A DNA stretch of 64,000 bases from Acanthornis magna. Its lineage: Eukaryota > Chordata > Aves > Passeriformes > Acanthizidae. The stretch spans positions 1-64,000 of the forward strand of contig JAWUZG010000359.1 of the NCBI GenBank assembly GCA_036785705.1, written 5' to 3'. Position numbers and translations under genes: made by a program. Shown piece after piece: positions 50,381 through 63,540 of the stretch (positions within the stretch are counted from its first letter, which is position 1; each line of letters starts with the position of its first letter). A model generated the notes under the pieces. The model searched no databases, was not told the DNA's origin, and worked only from the letters and a program-made list of their open reading frames with translations.

Positions 50381-52562
50381 ATTTATCCAAAATAAATGGT
50401 TTAAGGCATCTCAGTATTTTCAATGAGGTATCAATTTGATCTCTTTTTAAGGCCAAGGCCTTGCTCCACTTACAGCAATATGAAGCAAAACTAGTTCCTG
50501 ATATTTTGTGGACAGTCTGTAACAGGGATCACTGATCTGCTTTTTCCTTAAAAAACATGACTTCCATTATATGCATCTATTTTCAGAGGCTTACCATAAG
50601 TAGGTAGTGATTGCAAATAGTTATTCAGAACACAAGACAGCAATATTCAAAAGAAGCTAGTTTGTTTTTAATTTTTTGGCTCTTAGGGAATCAACAAACC
50701 TTTAGCTGAATGCAGTATTCCTGTGCTGAATTAGAAGTGTATAAAGCAAAACAGAAATTACCAAACCAAATATTAACGTGACATAACTATTTATGGTTTC
50801 AATTTTAGGATATCAATCTAACCAGCATATCCACAAAGTAAGCCCTTTCAGCAGCCTAAAATGAAAAGAAACTGCTGTGACAGTGGCAGCAGTGTCCCAA
50901 GACTGTGAGTATGAAAACAAACAGCCCATCATGGCCTGCCAGCAAGCAGCCAGCAGCCTCTGTGCTCCCTTCATGGTCAGGAGTACCTTTAGCTGCCTGC
51001 ACATGCCAAGGGATGCCACCTGTCTTTTCACCTTAGCACTCAAGGCAGCAGCTGTGACCACACACTTTCACGTGAAGGAGGCCTGAGTCTATCTCTTGCC
51101 CATGCAAAAGTTAACAGAGCAAACATCTTCCTGTTATTACTGCTCCTCCTGCTTGCTCCCCTTCTCTTCCTTTGAAATTTTGCTGTTATGAACCTGTTAT
51201 CATCAGAGCCCATTTGCCACTTGTTATTGTTTTCCTCAGTGGATTTATGTAGCTCTAAGGAGCTGTAGGCAAAGGTATCTCTGCAAGAAATTGTTTAAAC
51301 TGAATGCTGCTTTCTTGAACAAATAATGCTCCATTCTACTTCCTTCTCAAAAGTAAGGTGGGAGGTTACATCTTCTGTAGAAAAACCCCACAACAATCTG
51401 CAATCTGAACTAACACAATTCTGCTGATTTCAGGAGCCAGGCAAGGCAGAGTATGTCCTTTGGGTTTCACAAGTTTGCCATGTACAATGAAACCAGTTTC
51501 TCTCAAGGATAATTACTGCCATTTCATTCAACTTGAAGTCATCCTCCATAATAAAATCCTCACGCTGGGTTTTTCTTTTAAAAAACCACACAAACAAAAT
51601 TAATTAAGTACTGGACAGCAACCACACTGAGTATTCAAATTATGTAGGTACAAATTATAATTCAATGTCTAACATGGTCCTGTAGGACTAGTCATGAACT
51701 TGTACTTTTGTGAGGCAACCTGGGTTGTAATTTTCTTCATGTTCTTTAAGATTATTCTAGAGCCTTGTATGTGGTCTACATTATTGTGTCTTGATCTATT
51801 GGCAGCAAACAAGTGCTTACGCAGAATGCTGTATTTCTTGGAGAGTCTGTTGAAAATGCTTTCCTTGATTAGTCTGTATTCATGTCAGTTTGCACATTGA
51901 ACACAAGAAGAAATCTAGAGAAATTTGAGGGGGAAGTGAACTAGATTTGTTCATTCTTCTGATGAGGTTAAGGGAAGACCATGGTCTTTAACTGAACTAA
52001 AAGTAGATTTACACCACCAAATCCACCCCTGCATAGAAGCTTTCCTTCAGCTAAGTTTACTGGACTGAGACAATAACCGGAATCAAATCATGTCTTTCAC
52101 ACAAGACTAAAAGCTGCCTTAAATGTCCAAGTAGATCCAGTGATCACTGGAGGAAATGAGCATGGGACTGTCACTGGGCTCATTTCCACAAGCTCTTTCA
52201 GAAAGCCTCAAAAGTCCTTCTCTGAATTTCTGTAGATCTTCCTCTTCCCTCCAGTTCCATTTACATGCTCCTAATGCTCAGCAATCATTTTTTCACTTAC
52301 AAACAACCAGTTCTTAACTTATGAAAAATAACACTTTATTTCAGAGTAATTGCAGCATCCATCATCTAGCTCATAAACTGAGAGCTGGAGCCACATGGTC
52401 ATTTAGTTAATGGCTTCAAATAATGAGAACTAAACAACAAAAAACCACATCAAAACAAAAAATAAATTATATTAAAGAAACTTTTCATGTTTTGCCAGAG
52501 TTTTCTTCCCTGACTTAAATTAAAATTTGCAGATATGAAGAGTCTGGCTTGGGGCTGGCATC
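50381..52562. other. Unique sequence, no gene seen
   Basis: AT-rich DNA with a GC-richer patch at 50810-51090 that holds complementary 69- and 82-codon frames of no recognisable product. No repeat family is identified. Confidence 0.55.
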
Positions 52563-52634
52563 CAAGATATACAGTATCTTAAAAAAAAAAAAAATCATGC
52601 AAGATATACAGTACCTTAAAAAAAAAAAAATCAA
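52563..52634. repeat. Tandem duplication containing poly(A), 37-bp unit
   Basis: CAAGATATACAGTATCTT followed by 14 A and ATCATG (52563-52599) is repeated as CAAGATATACAGTACCTT followed by 13 A and ATCA (52600-52634). One substitution and one A distinguish the copies. The 5' part of the unit is itself a near-palindrome (AAGATATACAGTATCTT). A recent local duplication, possibly helped by the A-run. Confidence 0.9.
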
Positions 52635-53534
52635 AGATGCATTCCTTTTTCTCAGTAAGAAATCCTTCTAGACCACATTTTTCTCATGGTACAGAAATTC
52701 AGCCAGTGTCCCTTACTTGGACTAAAATTGTCAAATAGTACGTGAAGTAATTGAAACTTTCACAAGTATGTGGAAACTATTTAAGATGTCTAATGGAGAT
52801 GTTGGAAGACCAATTATGATGATTTCTCCCCATAGAAGAGACTTGGAATCTAACATGAAAATACTTTCTTAACACACATCACACTGCTTTCTCACAAACC
52901 AAACACTTCTTGTTCAAAAGCGCAATAAATTGTATCCAAAACTATAGATAGTAGAGTGTTCATGCTAGTCAGTGAAATAAAGAGGGCAGAAAATTGTGTA
53001 TTCAGAAGAAAAGTATTACAGAATTTCATACATCAACCTAAATATATCTACATCATCTCTGCATTAAGAATAAAACACCAATTTCTGCTTCACTACCGAG
53101 TCTTTCCTTTTCTTTAGAAGAGTAGGAGTATATACATCTATACATATATTACATTTACATACAAATGGAGGGTTTTTTCCTAAAAGCACTACTAAGTATC
53201 TTAGGAGGCTATCAAAATAAAAATAACAGGATGGACTTTATCAGTAGGCTTTTATAGGCTAAGCTCCACTCAAATAGGAAGTTAACACACTCAGCAAACT
53301 TTCAGGCAGCTCTGAGCTAGGCAGAGTTGCTGACAGGATAAGGGCCAGAGCCTGTCCAAAAGACTTCAGTAAATTTGGGAGCTAACCAACAGACATGTCA
53401 CAACCTTCAACAGGGAAAACCACAGAATTCTGCAACGAGAGCGGAATAACCCCATGCATTGACTGAAACCTTACCAAGTAGCAGCCCTAAGAACATGCCT
53501 GTGATGTTTCAGTGGACACCACACTGCAGAAGTG
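52635..53534. other. Unique AT-rich sequence, no gene seen
   Basis: No frame above about 60 codons and no repeat is visible. It ends at the left edge of the older CR1 fragment, whose true start may lie a little further left. Confidence 0.55.
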
Positions 53535-54075
53535 AGCCCTCACTGTGAGCAAAATAAATTGCACGCTGAACTGCATCTGGAGGAGTGTGGCAGCAGAATA
53601 GGGGAGGCTGGTGCTCAGACAGCCTGGGGAGACCTTCAGTTCAAGAGGGATGCAGAGAAAATAGAAAAGGTTCGACAAAGGTCCATATCCTGCGTAGAGA
53701 TGCTGAAGGAGCTGGGCCTGGTAAGTTTGGTAAAGAAGAAACCACAGAGGTGTTTAATATCTGCTTACAACTATTGGAAGGGCAGTTCTTTGGACACCAC
53801 TGGCAAACTCCTCTTGGTAGTGTCAGACAGCATGAAAAGGAAAACAACCACACAAAGCTGTTTTAGAGATTGAAGTTGGACAGCTGGAAAAAAATTTCCC
53901 TAGCAGCACTGGAATAGGTCATCAAACAGGCTGAGAGATTCTGTCCTTAGAAGGTTCATCCAGACAAAGCAATGGCTGATCCAGTCCTTGGTTTCAATAG
54001 CCCTCTTCCAAGTGGTAGAACCTTGGCGTATTGGAGGACTAGAACCAATCAGCCCTTGAAGGGCCTTCAAGATGG
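53535..54075 (+). mobile_element. Old, diverged CR1 LINE 3' fragment
   Basis: This resembles the C-terminal end of CR1 ORF2 plus 3' UTR. The pieces LKELGLVSL and the following K-R-rich segment correspond to the conserved 'L(K/R)ELGLFSLEKRRLRGDLI' block. The nucleotides GGAAAAAAATTTCCCTAGCA and CACTGGAATAGG match the usual 'AAAAAATTCTTCA...CATTGGAACAGG' landmark. The block CTAGAACCAATCAGCCCTTG AAGGGCCTTCAAG matches the 'GACTAGATGACCT...AGGTCCCTTCCAAC' tail. Several frameshifts break the frame (a 113-codon frame at 53532-53873 and a parallel one at 53585-53866 are both products of this). It is much more diverged than the copy at 49-50.4 kb and lacks a clear terminal octamer repeat. Confidence 0.75.
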
Positions 54076-57000
54076 CATTTTTATCATTCCCCAAAAATAG
54101 TAAAGTTACAAACTATCCTTCCATTCACAATCTACTATTTTACTGATCAGGTACTGTAAATGTTGATTTTTTTTCCTTTATTTCTACTAGATTTTTTCCA
54201 TGCAATACATGTATTCACAGAACCCAATATCTCAGGGCTTCTTTACACTATTACAAAAAGCTGTTCTTAAACATGACCACATGTGCATCTGCCTAATCTG
54301 AAGATCATTTACAAGACCTATATCACAATGTTAATTCTTTTATTTCTTGCTTAATTAAGTACTGTTTCTATCCCTGTACAATATTTGGATTTTATAAGAG
54401 AGCTACATTGTTACACGTTCACTGGCATCACAAACTGGACATTAAGTACAGCTGAGGGAGATTGAAAAGAGTGCTGAAAATGCATCAGCCAGGCAGCATC
54501 ACCTCCAAAAATAATGTCATCATTCTCATTATAACCTCTGTACTTGCTTAGAATGAACTGATGAATTTGCACCAAAGTGCTGCATACGAAAAGGGGGCAT
54601 AACATTCAGGAAATAGAGGTCACTAAAAACCACTTTGTTCAATGAAATTCAAAAGTTTCAATCAGTGACAAAGTTTCTTTCTTAAAAGGTAGTTCCTTAA
54701 AACTCTAACCAGGTAATGATGTGTCAGTATTCAAACTAGACACAAATGGCAGCCTTCATCTCCAAAAGAGAGCATAATGTGCCAGTTACAGGCAATTTTT
54801 GTATGGCTTTGTAAAGATGAAAGGCAGATGCTTAGGGAAAAGCAGCAGAAAGCCCATCACAGTAACCTCAAGGCATAATGACTCCCTGAGATCCTCAAGG
54901 ACTCGGAGCTGGGAGGAGGCTGGGGAATGGGCGCTCACCCCGCACTGCTGAGCCGCTGGCCACTAGCTCTGCCCCAAGGGTGCCACTCCCCAGCCCCAGT
55001 GGGGCCCAGCCTTGCCCTTTCCTCCCCACACATTTGGGGGGCTGCATCCTCCTCATACACTTCTCTGGAGGCAGGAATCACTGCTGCCTTGGCAGCCTGT
55101 TTCTCATTAACAACCTGGTTTTGTTTGCAAATAAGTGCAAGGTATTGTTTGAAGATGCAGCCTTTGCTACCTTTTGCTGCCTTGGCCATCACATACCCCG
55201 TGGGCTATCAGGGTTCTTCCAGAGAGCCACCCAAGTCCAGTACCACCAGGGAAAGGGAAGAGATCCTATGTTAAGTTGTCCCGGAAAGAAAGTCTGTATC
55301 TCTTCAGTGGGTCACTAAGCATCCTAACTTCAAAATGAAAAATAACAAATGGAGAAATCAACCAGCACTTATTTAGAAATCGCTGCAGTACGGAAAATGA
55401 AGAAAAGCAGCAACAGCAGCAACCCTCCCCCCACACAGAGGAAAGCTGGAAGGCTGAGGATGTCCTTGGATGCTTTCCAATAACAGGCAGGCACACTTCA
55501 TGCTGCTGCAGCTACATAAATGTGCTTGCTTGCGAATTCAGCAAGTGTGTTGCCATCAATAAACTGTTTTAAATAAGAAGCTTTGATGCAAATAGTTTGC
55601 TCTGATCTTTAGTTAGTGAAAGGAAAAAGTGTCTTACAGCAGCAAAGAGAATCTCTCTGCAGCAGATCACAAGTACATCATATACAAATACATGCCCTTT
55701 AACCACTTTCAATACTTCTTTGCCAATTTGAACTTCTAGCACAATGTAATCCAAATAAATTGAGATCAGAATAACCATCTGATTTCACATGCAACACATA
55801 CTATAATTATTTTTATATACTATAAGCATAAAGGTTCATTTAAAATAAACTGCTAGTGCCTATCTAAAATTATTAATGGAAAATATTCAAAAATTGTTTA
55901 ACATTTGTCTATCTAAATACTTGAAATATTACTGAGGGTTAGCATGATTGACACCACTTTAAATACCCGGAACAGCACTCACTACTTTCTAGGCCCCCAA
56001 CACTTGTGTTCAGATGCAAGTGCTGGCTCCTCAGTGCTTGTGCCAATGGAGACCCTTGAGGAAGAGAAACTTAAATATTCTGGGGCAAAACGTCGTCAGT
56101 GCAGAACAGAGGAAAACGGAGAAGTTTATCTCCACAGCACCCCAGAGAGTCCCTGTGGCTTGGGCAGGGGACAGAAACACATTCAGGCATTAGTTTCCCA
56201 AAACATACTTTTTTTTGTTCATTAAAACTGATATGGAAAATTTGTTAGGAGTACAGCGGGAGCAGGTTAGACCAAGGCTTGAATAATTTCCTAGCTGATG
56301 CAGGTATAACTCATCCTGCAGGTATGGAGTTCCTTCTATCAAACAGGTAGAGAAGTGAGACAGAAATCCCATAAACGTCACCCCAAATTGTCAGCTCAGA
56401 AATAGAGAATAAAAACACATGCATGAAACAAGTCTTTCCAACAGATCAACAGATCAAGTCCCCAACAGCAGCAGCCTATTCCACGATACATTTTGTTCTC
56501 ATGTACAGTACCATAAAACTGCTGTTCACATTACTGCAGTGGTTTCCCCCATTAGCTTATGATTGCCGTGGGAATCAAAATCCATTTGAGGGGTTATGGG
56601 GAAATGCTGAGGCTCGTGCAAACAAGGAAGAGCAAGCATTACTATAAATGCCTACAATATATAAACACAATTACAGTTTGGAAGTTAAAGAACTGAATTA
56701 AGAGTGCTATCTGGCCAGAGAAAGCTGATTAAAGGCAATGGAGATCAAGAAAGTGAGATTACATCTAATTAGTTCACAAAAAAAAAAAGAAAAAACAACT
56801 CCTCCAATTCTAAGGCTGATTAATTAATTAAAATTAGAAAAATATTTGCTACTGAAATGGAAACCACAATATTTAATGTAATGGTAGCTCATCTTTAGAA
56901 TGAATTTTAGAATTAGAAGTAGATTAAATTTAGAATGTAGAACTAGCTCACCCATATAAAGCAGACTTTAATAGTCATCTTTGAGAAAGGACCATAGATT

Positions 57001-57538
57001 ACTAAGTACAGAAAAATACCTGACACAGTATATACCACAAGTCTTTCCGTTACTTTTCTCCATCATACGTATCCTGTATACTTTATGCGAAGTAAGGCTC
57101 TGGCTAATCATGGAGTTCATTTCATACAGATCCTATACTTTTGAAAGAATGAGGAAATGTCTTAGCACCTCTAAGCTAGTCCTTAGAAAAATGACCTTTA
57201 AGAAAAAATAATTTAAAAAAAGAGAAAATAGCCTTTCAAAAAGAAGTTTTAAAATTGATTGCCTTCAGAAATCAAATCTTTCCTTTTCCAAAAGAAACAT
57301 GAGCAATGGAGTAAGTTAAAGTGGAGAATGTATCTCAAATGTTAAAATCTAATGCACTATGTCAAACTACAGCATCTTGAGGCGATAATTTTACATGGGA
57401 ATAACAATATACTCATATTTTCCAGGCATCCCAAGGTGTGTCAAAGAGATCAGACGAACAAATCAGGATCAGCTGTCAGGACAGAGTCCAGAAATAGCAT
57501 CTCCCAAGTTCCAAGTCAGAGCTGGGTTCCCAAGCTGA
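54076..57538. other. Unique sequence with a GC-rich patch, no gene confirmed
   Basis: 54076-54880 and 55560-57530 are AT-rich with nothing recognisable. About 54890-55270 is distinctly GC-richer, with overlapping 112- and 115-codon plus-strand frames and an 85-codon minus-strand frame. None shows a known domain, and open frames are expected where stop codons are rarer. I looked for LTR ends or CR1 landmarks in the patch and saw none. Confidence 0.45.
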
Positions 57539-57603
57539 GTTATGCATATCTGGAATGCATATCTGCATATGCATATGCATATCTGTTTATGCATATCTGG
57601 AAA
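57539..57603. repeat. TGCATA-type palindromic repeat cluster
   Basis: The string TATGCATATCTGGAA occurs at both ends (57541-57555 and 57588-57602), and between them are further GCATAT/ATGCAT units. ATGCAT and GCATATGC are self-complementary, so the array can fold on itself. AT-rich minisatellite-like repeat. Confidence 0.85.
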
Positions 57604-57863
57604 TTAAGGCAAATTTACTGCTCAGGTATGTTGAATCCATGTCTCTGGAAACCCAGAACCACAGAATGAGTTTGGGCCAGGAATAGCTCAGCATTCCCTT
57701 GAAATTAATTACTGAATTCAATTGCTTTGCAGAGTCTGCTGGCAGATGTTGGTAATGTTTCAGAATTAAAAAGTAACAATTATAAATAAAATAATTCAGG
57801 GAAAATAGTAGATGAGATTTGCAGACATTGATCCCACAAATGCACCATCAAATAGAACTGCTG
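57604..57863. other. Unique sequence, no gene seen
   Basis: AT-rich. A string ACCACAGAATGAGTTTGGGC near 57658 recalls the reversed CR1 3' end but does not continue, so no element is called. Confidence 0.5.
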
Positions 57864-57915
57864 GAAATAATATTAAGAAATAAATAAGGAAATAAAATAG
57901 GAAATAAAATTAAGA
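57864..57915. repeat. A-rich (GGAAATAAAAT)n-like repeat
   Basis: Imperfect units AAGAAATAAAT, AAGGAAATAAAAT and AGGAAATAAAAT follow one another. Simple sequence without gene content. Confidence 0.8.
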
Positions 57916-58678
57916 ATCTCAAAGTTGATAGAAATAATTGGGAAGCTCCAGCTTCTTCTTGGTTTAGAGTCATACAGAATATCTCCATCATGTCAAGACC
58001 AGTCAATGTCATTTTCCACAGGCCAAAATAGCAGCTTCAGTAGGGCTAGAAAAAAATTAGTTAAAGAAGCCTTTCCATTTCCCAAAGCAGAATTGCTACA
58101 ACCATACCTTCTCATTTTCTCAAAAGTTTTATATTTTTTCTTAATGTTTTATTAAAAATTCTCTTTGATTTCTTACTAAGAAATACAATTTTGGCCAACG
58201 TGCACATCTCAGACATTATTTTAAAGACATTTCTGTAAAAGAAATCATGAGAAGTGTAATAAAAAAGAGGAAAGCACGTCTGTTATAAATCCAATGGAAC
58301 AACAACTTTCAAATTTTAAAAAAAATCATGAAAATCTATTCTTTGGAAGGTTTTTAGCAAGTCTAAAGAACATAATTTATAAGGAATCTTCACAGTCACA
58401 GTCAATTTAACAGAAGCTCCACCTAGACCAAAAATTAATAGCATCACACAAACCTTCCATTTTTATCTCCATTTCTTTCACTGGGTTTCCTTGGCCAGAC
58501 AGGACCCTTAACCAGCTTCAGGTCACTTCTAGGTATAGTTGTGTTTGCAATGAGCCACACAGGGACCCCTCCTGTGAAGCCTGAACTCTGCAAGCTGGGT
58601 ATTGGCTGGGTTTTTTCCAAATTCTTGTTTGAAAATTAAAATGATATTCACCCTTGATATTCTTGATGATTAGATACT

Positions 58679-58723
58679 CTGTGTGTATATATATTTTTAT
58701 ATATATATTTACATACACATATA
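58679..58723. repeat. (TG)/(TA)n compound microsatellite
   Basis: GTGTGTATATATAT runs into TTTTATATATATATTTACATACACATATA. AT-rich dinucleotide repeat. Confidence 0.9.
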
Positions 58724-61700
58724 GTCCTGGGTGCATGGCAATCATTCGCACACACAAACAATGGATATTCAATGCAAATGTGAAACTGCAAATGCACAAA
58801 TTGTTTCTTAATACTCATCTTCCCATCAATGAATATAATATAAATGATAATAATAAATATAAATTAATACTAAATTAATACTGAGTACTTGAAATATTTC
58901 TACACGCACTAACAGTCTCTAGGATTAACACCAAACTTGACCAGAGGATAATAGTCATAACAACTCTCACCAGCAGTAGCCTCTTTCTGTCATTTTTAAC
59001 ATCCAAAGGGTAAAGAAAAACTAATCTGAGCCAGGGTTTCTTTCTGTATGCTACAGATAGTCATCTCTGGCATCAGCAGACTGAGTCCAGGCTTCACATT
59101 GATTTTCTTTTTTCCTCATGTATACAGTGAAATTGAAGACCTATGCATTTCTGTTAAATGAGGTTCTGCCTTAGCTAATAGCAAACTATGACAATGGTCT
59201 GCAAAGAATTGGGGAAAAGGAAGCAGTCTTTCAAAAAAATTCACCACCAGCAGCTGTAAATTCATAACTGTCAATAAAATTGCTGAGGTTTTTATATGCA
59301 CATTAACAGCATGCTTCAGTGTAAAATGGGATTCTTAATTCTTTCCACAGAGCATTAAATCATATTTAAGATAAAAGGAATCCTCAATCAGCTACTGACA
59401 GGGTCCCTCCCTATCAAAAACACTCTGCTCCCTATGTTTGTACTTTGTTGACTTCAACAACAATCTAATTGCAAAAATTCTTCTCAAAGTATAATATAAA
59501 ACAATAGGGTGCAATTGCACAACATATGTTGCTCTTCATTTACTCTAAGCACAATTCCAGGAGCCTAATGTGTTTTCTTGTAATGCCAGTAAAATGTATT
59601 TCAAAAGGAAGGTCACAAGTGGAAGGTGGTGCAGGACAGGGCTTCAAGCTGCATGGGAAATGTTTTCTGTTTGCTTCATACTCCATGAGAGAGCACCCTA
59701 CACCCTGTGACGATGGAATGATGAAGTGGCTCCCAACAGTCTGTCAGGACTCTCTCGGGATACCAGCGGTGATACCTGCGCCTCCAGACAACTGGTGTTA
59801 CCAAAATGTTTCTCAATTCCCAAATCCCGCTGGGCACCAAGGGCACCTTCTTACCCTTGCACACATTTCAGCCCATCCCTCAAAAGTAACATGAATTGTA
59901 CCAGACAAAATCTGGCCCTCTGGTATCTCATTCCTTAAGAGATTAATAAAAGTGACATGCAGAGGGTCTCCAACAACATGTCCACCCATCCTTCTCTTAA
60001 CTTCACTGTCAGTGCAAACTAACTAAGGCACTAGGGCGGCACAGGAGCTGTGAGTATTTAACCCACGACTTGTTGCTAAAAAAAAAAAAAAATTGTTAAA
60101 GTCCAAAACCTCTGTCACTAGGACAATATAGCACTTGCATTTATTTTATATTATTATTAATTATTTCTTCATAACCATGGGACTTCCTTTCGGTAGGAAT
60201 TTGACTGTGACTCGCAGTGTCTTTATCAGAACTCTGTGCTGGCTGCCCTGTTATGTGTTTACCAGCCCTCTGCCATCCCTCTGCTCCCAGGTCTCCCATG
60301 AGCACTGTCACCCAGACCAAGGGGCTTTCTGGAACGCGACCCTGGTATGCTCAGCTTGCCCTCTCCTCCTACTCAACTCAGTGTGCTGGCACAGCACAAG
60401 AGGGATGAAGCAGCAGGCATTTGGTTTCCCAACCTTCTCCAGAGCAAATGACATCTCGAGTGACCTGTTATTATTGAACTGGGTTTTAATGAAGTGCTGG
60501 TACTCCACACCATGACACAAAGAACATATGTGGCTGCAAGTAATTAATTACATTCTTGAAGAACCTAATAAGAAACTCTCATGTTTAAAGCACTTTATGG
60601 CAACTGTTAATTTTTTCTCTCTAATTATCAGAGTAGCAATGGAGTAATGCACTTTTCACCTCCAACTTGCTTATTTTTCATTTCCTTCATCCAATAGCTT
60701 TGTTTATGCTAGCTATTGGTTCTGTGCAATAACCAATCTTATTTCTCTTTTCAATTTTAAAATATAAAGTACATCAAGGATGAAATCAAACAAAAAACTT
60801 TAATTTCATCAGAAAAATTTTTTTTTTCACAGAAATGTCTGCTATAGGAAATTCACACTATTTTGTTTTCACATTTCCAAAGAGAATGGATTTTAGTATT
60901 GTGACTCTCTCAGGGGTCTGTCTTCAGGTGCTGAAGATGCTAAGCAGAGACACATCACCTTGAAGAAGTGATGAGCACCTCCTGTTGAGCACTGAAAATC
61001 AGTGGTGGTGTGCAAACCCGAAACTATTGACAATTCAGACTTTTTTACACTAACTTCAGGAAGCTACATTCTGATTCCATGCAAAATAGAAATATGTTTT
61101 TTCACCATGCTGACCTGTTTGACAAGTACGGACAGCCCTATGTGTTAAAGAGGAATCTACACAGAAATCAGAGGAACCAGGATCTGAGAAACAGCTTTGC
61201 TCTTCCGTGCTGGACCACAAGCAACTCTGAAACCATTGACCTTCTTCAGTAGCCTGACCCAAAACCACTGTCCAGCAGCAGAATTTCAATACCAGGCCCT
61301 AACTGCTGAAGGAATATTGTTCATGCTGATATGAAGTTTCACATTGATCAAATGTAACAAACCCCCATTTAATCTTTCACTAATTTTAATATACTGAAAA
61401 CTACTGCAAAGAACTTGCTGCTTGCTGTTATTGTAGAACAGAGTTATTGTGTGAAGAAATGAAGAAAGCACCCACACACTGAGATGACCTTTCTGAATAC
61501 TTCTTTATGGTTGGTCTGAATGTTATTTTTCAAAGCCAAACTAATCTTAAACCTTTATTTTATGCAGCTGAAAATTGGCCAAAGCAGGAAAAAAGAAACT
61601 CTGAGGATACTAATCCATATGCCCCTAAATTTATACCTTTCCCAAATGAAAGAAAACCAACCATTCCCTATAAGTACATACAATTAATATCTATATAATA

Positions 61701-62966
61701 AAACATAACCAATTTCAGGAAAAAGCAATTATTCCAGGAATTCTTAAAATTATTTCCAACATTACAGCAGCTCCATATATCTCTGCTTTTAGCTGCTGAA
61801 GTGGAGTCACGACACCTGCCTCAGCAGACGGCCGTGCACGCACTGCAGAGCCACAGGCACCGGCTTGGCTTGTTAATGTGCACTGAGGCTGCTGCTGCTC
61901 GGAAGAGGACAGCCACCTCAAGAACAATTATTTTGTCTTTTAGCACTCCTGTTGCAGTAGCTGCAGCCAAAGCACTTAAAATGCCATCTATTTGCTGCCA
62001 TCTACAAGTGTCAGGATAGAACTAGAGAAGCACAGACACCTATGGTAAATAGGCTTGCCTTTGCAAGCCTAATGGGAGGATGAAAGCCTTGTTTTTTGGG
62101 AAAATTAACCTGATGAGTTCTGCTAGTTTGTCCCTTGAAACACAACTCACAGGTGAAATAGTGCATCCTCAGAAATGAGGAGCATAATGATGCTTTATTG
62201 CTTGAGAAAGCCACATGCCTCTAGAGAATTTGTGTCATCATATACCAGGAGTAAGGCTGATGGAGCTGGCTTTAGGCTCTAATAAAGGAGGTGGAAAGAG
62301 ATGAAAAAACACCATGACAAAACACCATGACCATGTTACTTGTTGAGATTAATCTGAATCAAAATGTGTTCACAGTTATAATTTCTTCTACAACTGGAAA
62401 AAACTGCCAGTAAGAACAGCATGATTTTACTTTCCAATGCCACTGTAATTCTTATTCCTATCAAAGGAGGCTGAAAAAATTGACAAGTTATTTCATTAGG
62501 AAATGCAGTTAATTTACAGGCAGGGTAATTTTCCCCCTACAAAATTGTATAATGAGCTTTAAACTCACTAAATAAAGGGTCTCTTCTCTGAGTGATTATG
62601 CTTCATTTACACAGGAATTAGTGGTGACTGGACCTCCTTTCAGAGTAGCTTTAAAAGAGTTACATTACAAAAAAACGTCAACAGCTTTGAAAAATATCCT
62701 AACAGTCAACGGACTAAAAAACACTTCTCAGTGCAGCAGTGCATACATACATTGTCTTCATAAATATCTTTCAAAGGATAAGCACATAGCTGTTAAATCA
62801 CATACCAGAATCCAGCAAATCTCTAATACTGCTTTCTTATTACATTACTCACTTAGGCATTATGCTGATTGAATGTATAGAAAAGCCTAAAAAAACAGAT
62901 GGACAAGAATGTGAAGGAGCAATACTTTCCTCTTCAAAAATTGCCCTCACTCTATTCAATGCTAAC
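58724..62966. other. Unique sequence, no gene confirmed
   Basis: Two patches carry longer frames: 59526-59938 (122 codons) and 60135-60515 (126 codons from ATG). Neither has a recognisable domain. A 15-base A run sits at 60078-60092. About 60535-60760 is rich in TAATTA cores. 61790-62030 is a GC-richer patch. A 12-base tandem pair (AACACCATGACA) lies near 62308-62331. Otherwise nothing is visible. Confidence 0.45.
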
Positions 62967-63028
62967 TATTTATTTATTATATTTATTATGATTTGTTATT
63001 ATTGTTGTTATGATTATTATTATTTTAT
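62967..63028. repeat. (TTA/TTG)n low-complexity repeat
   Basis: Trinucleotide and tetranucleotide T/A units (TTTATTTATTATATTTATTA, then ATTATTGTTGTTATGATTA) form an imperfect microsatellite. The reading frame through it is Tyr/Ile-rich and meaningless. Confidence 0.85.
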
Positions 63029-63454
63029 CGTGGATTTTTTTACTGATTAGTCTGTCTAAAGAACAGACCCTTTGGTTTATAGCCAATTCTTACCAAATGT
63101 AGTCTAGTTCAGTTTTCATATAATTAAGTGGTAGCTAGAAAACCCCAGCATCTCCAAAATGCATGCATTTTTGGATATTTACATAGAAACTAGGCAGTAG
63201 AAACCATTCCCAACAGCAGCATGTTTATGGTATCATGATGGTAGTAGATATGGCACATAAATAGTGTTTGTCCCTGGCAAGTTACTGAAAGTAATTAAAG
63301 TTCCTGTTACCTAGAGCAGTTGACCCTGAGGTTGTGGAAGTAGGAGAAATATATTTGGAAGTTTCAGTTAAAAATTTCACCTCCCTTTCTTCCTTCGTAG
63401 TGTAGGAAGTCCTAATCGTCTTTCCACTGTACCGCAGAAGTGAGATTCATAATA
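63029..63454. other. Unique sequence, no gene seen
   Basis: AT-rich DNA between the TTA repeat and the probable CR1 tail. No frame or repeat is recognised. Confidence 0.55.
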
Positions 63455-63540
63455 TTTAAGGTCTGGAAGGGGCCATTTAATCATGAAGCCTGTCCTCCTT
63501 TATCATGGCATTTCGTAAGAGGTCTACGATCACACAGAAT
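63455..63540 (-). mobile_element. Probable minus-strand CR1 3' tail remnant
   Basis: TTTAAGGTCTGGAAGGGGCC followed by ATTTAATCATGAAGCCTGTC CTCC reads like the reverse complement of a CR1 3' end, for which I recall 'AGG...GGAAGGGACCATT...GATCATCTAGTCTGACCTCC'. The fragment is short and diverged, and the boundaries are approximate. An unrelated reptile-bird SINE tail is the alternative. Confidence 0.5.

Noticed and set aside
57655..57705. CR1-like reversed 3' end (CACAGAATGAGTTTGGGCC)
   Set aside because: Similarity stops after about 20 bases and no CR1 body follows.
60135..60515. 126-codon ATG frame
   Set aside because: No domain; N-terminal Tyr/Ile/Phe run comes from an AT-rich tract; overlapping frames are open on both strands.
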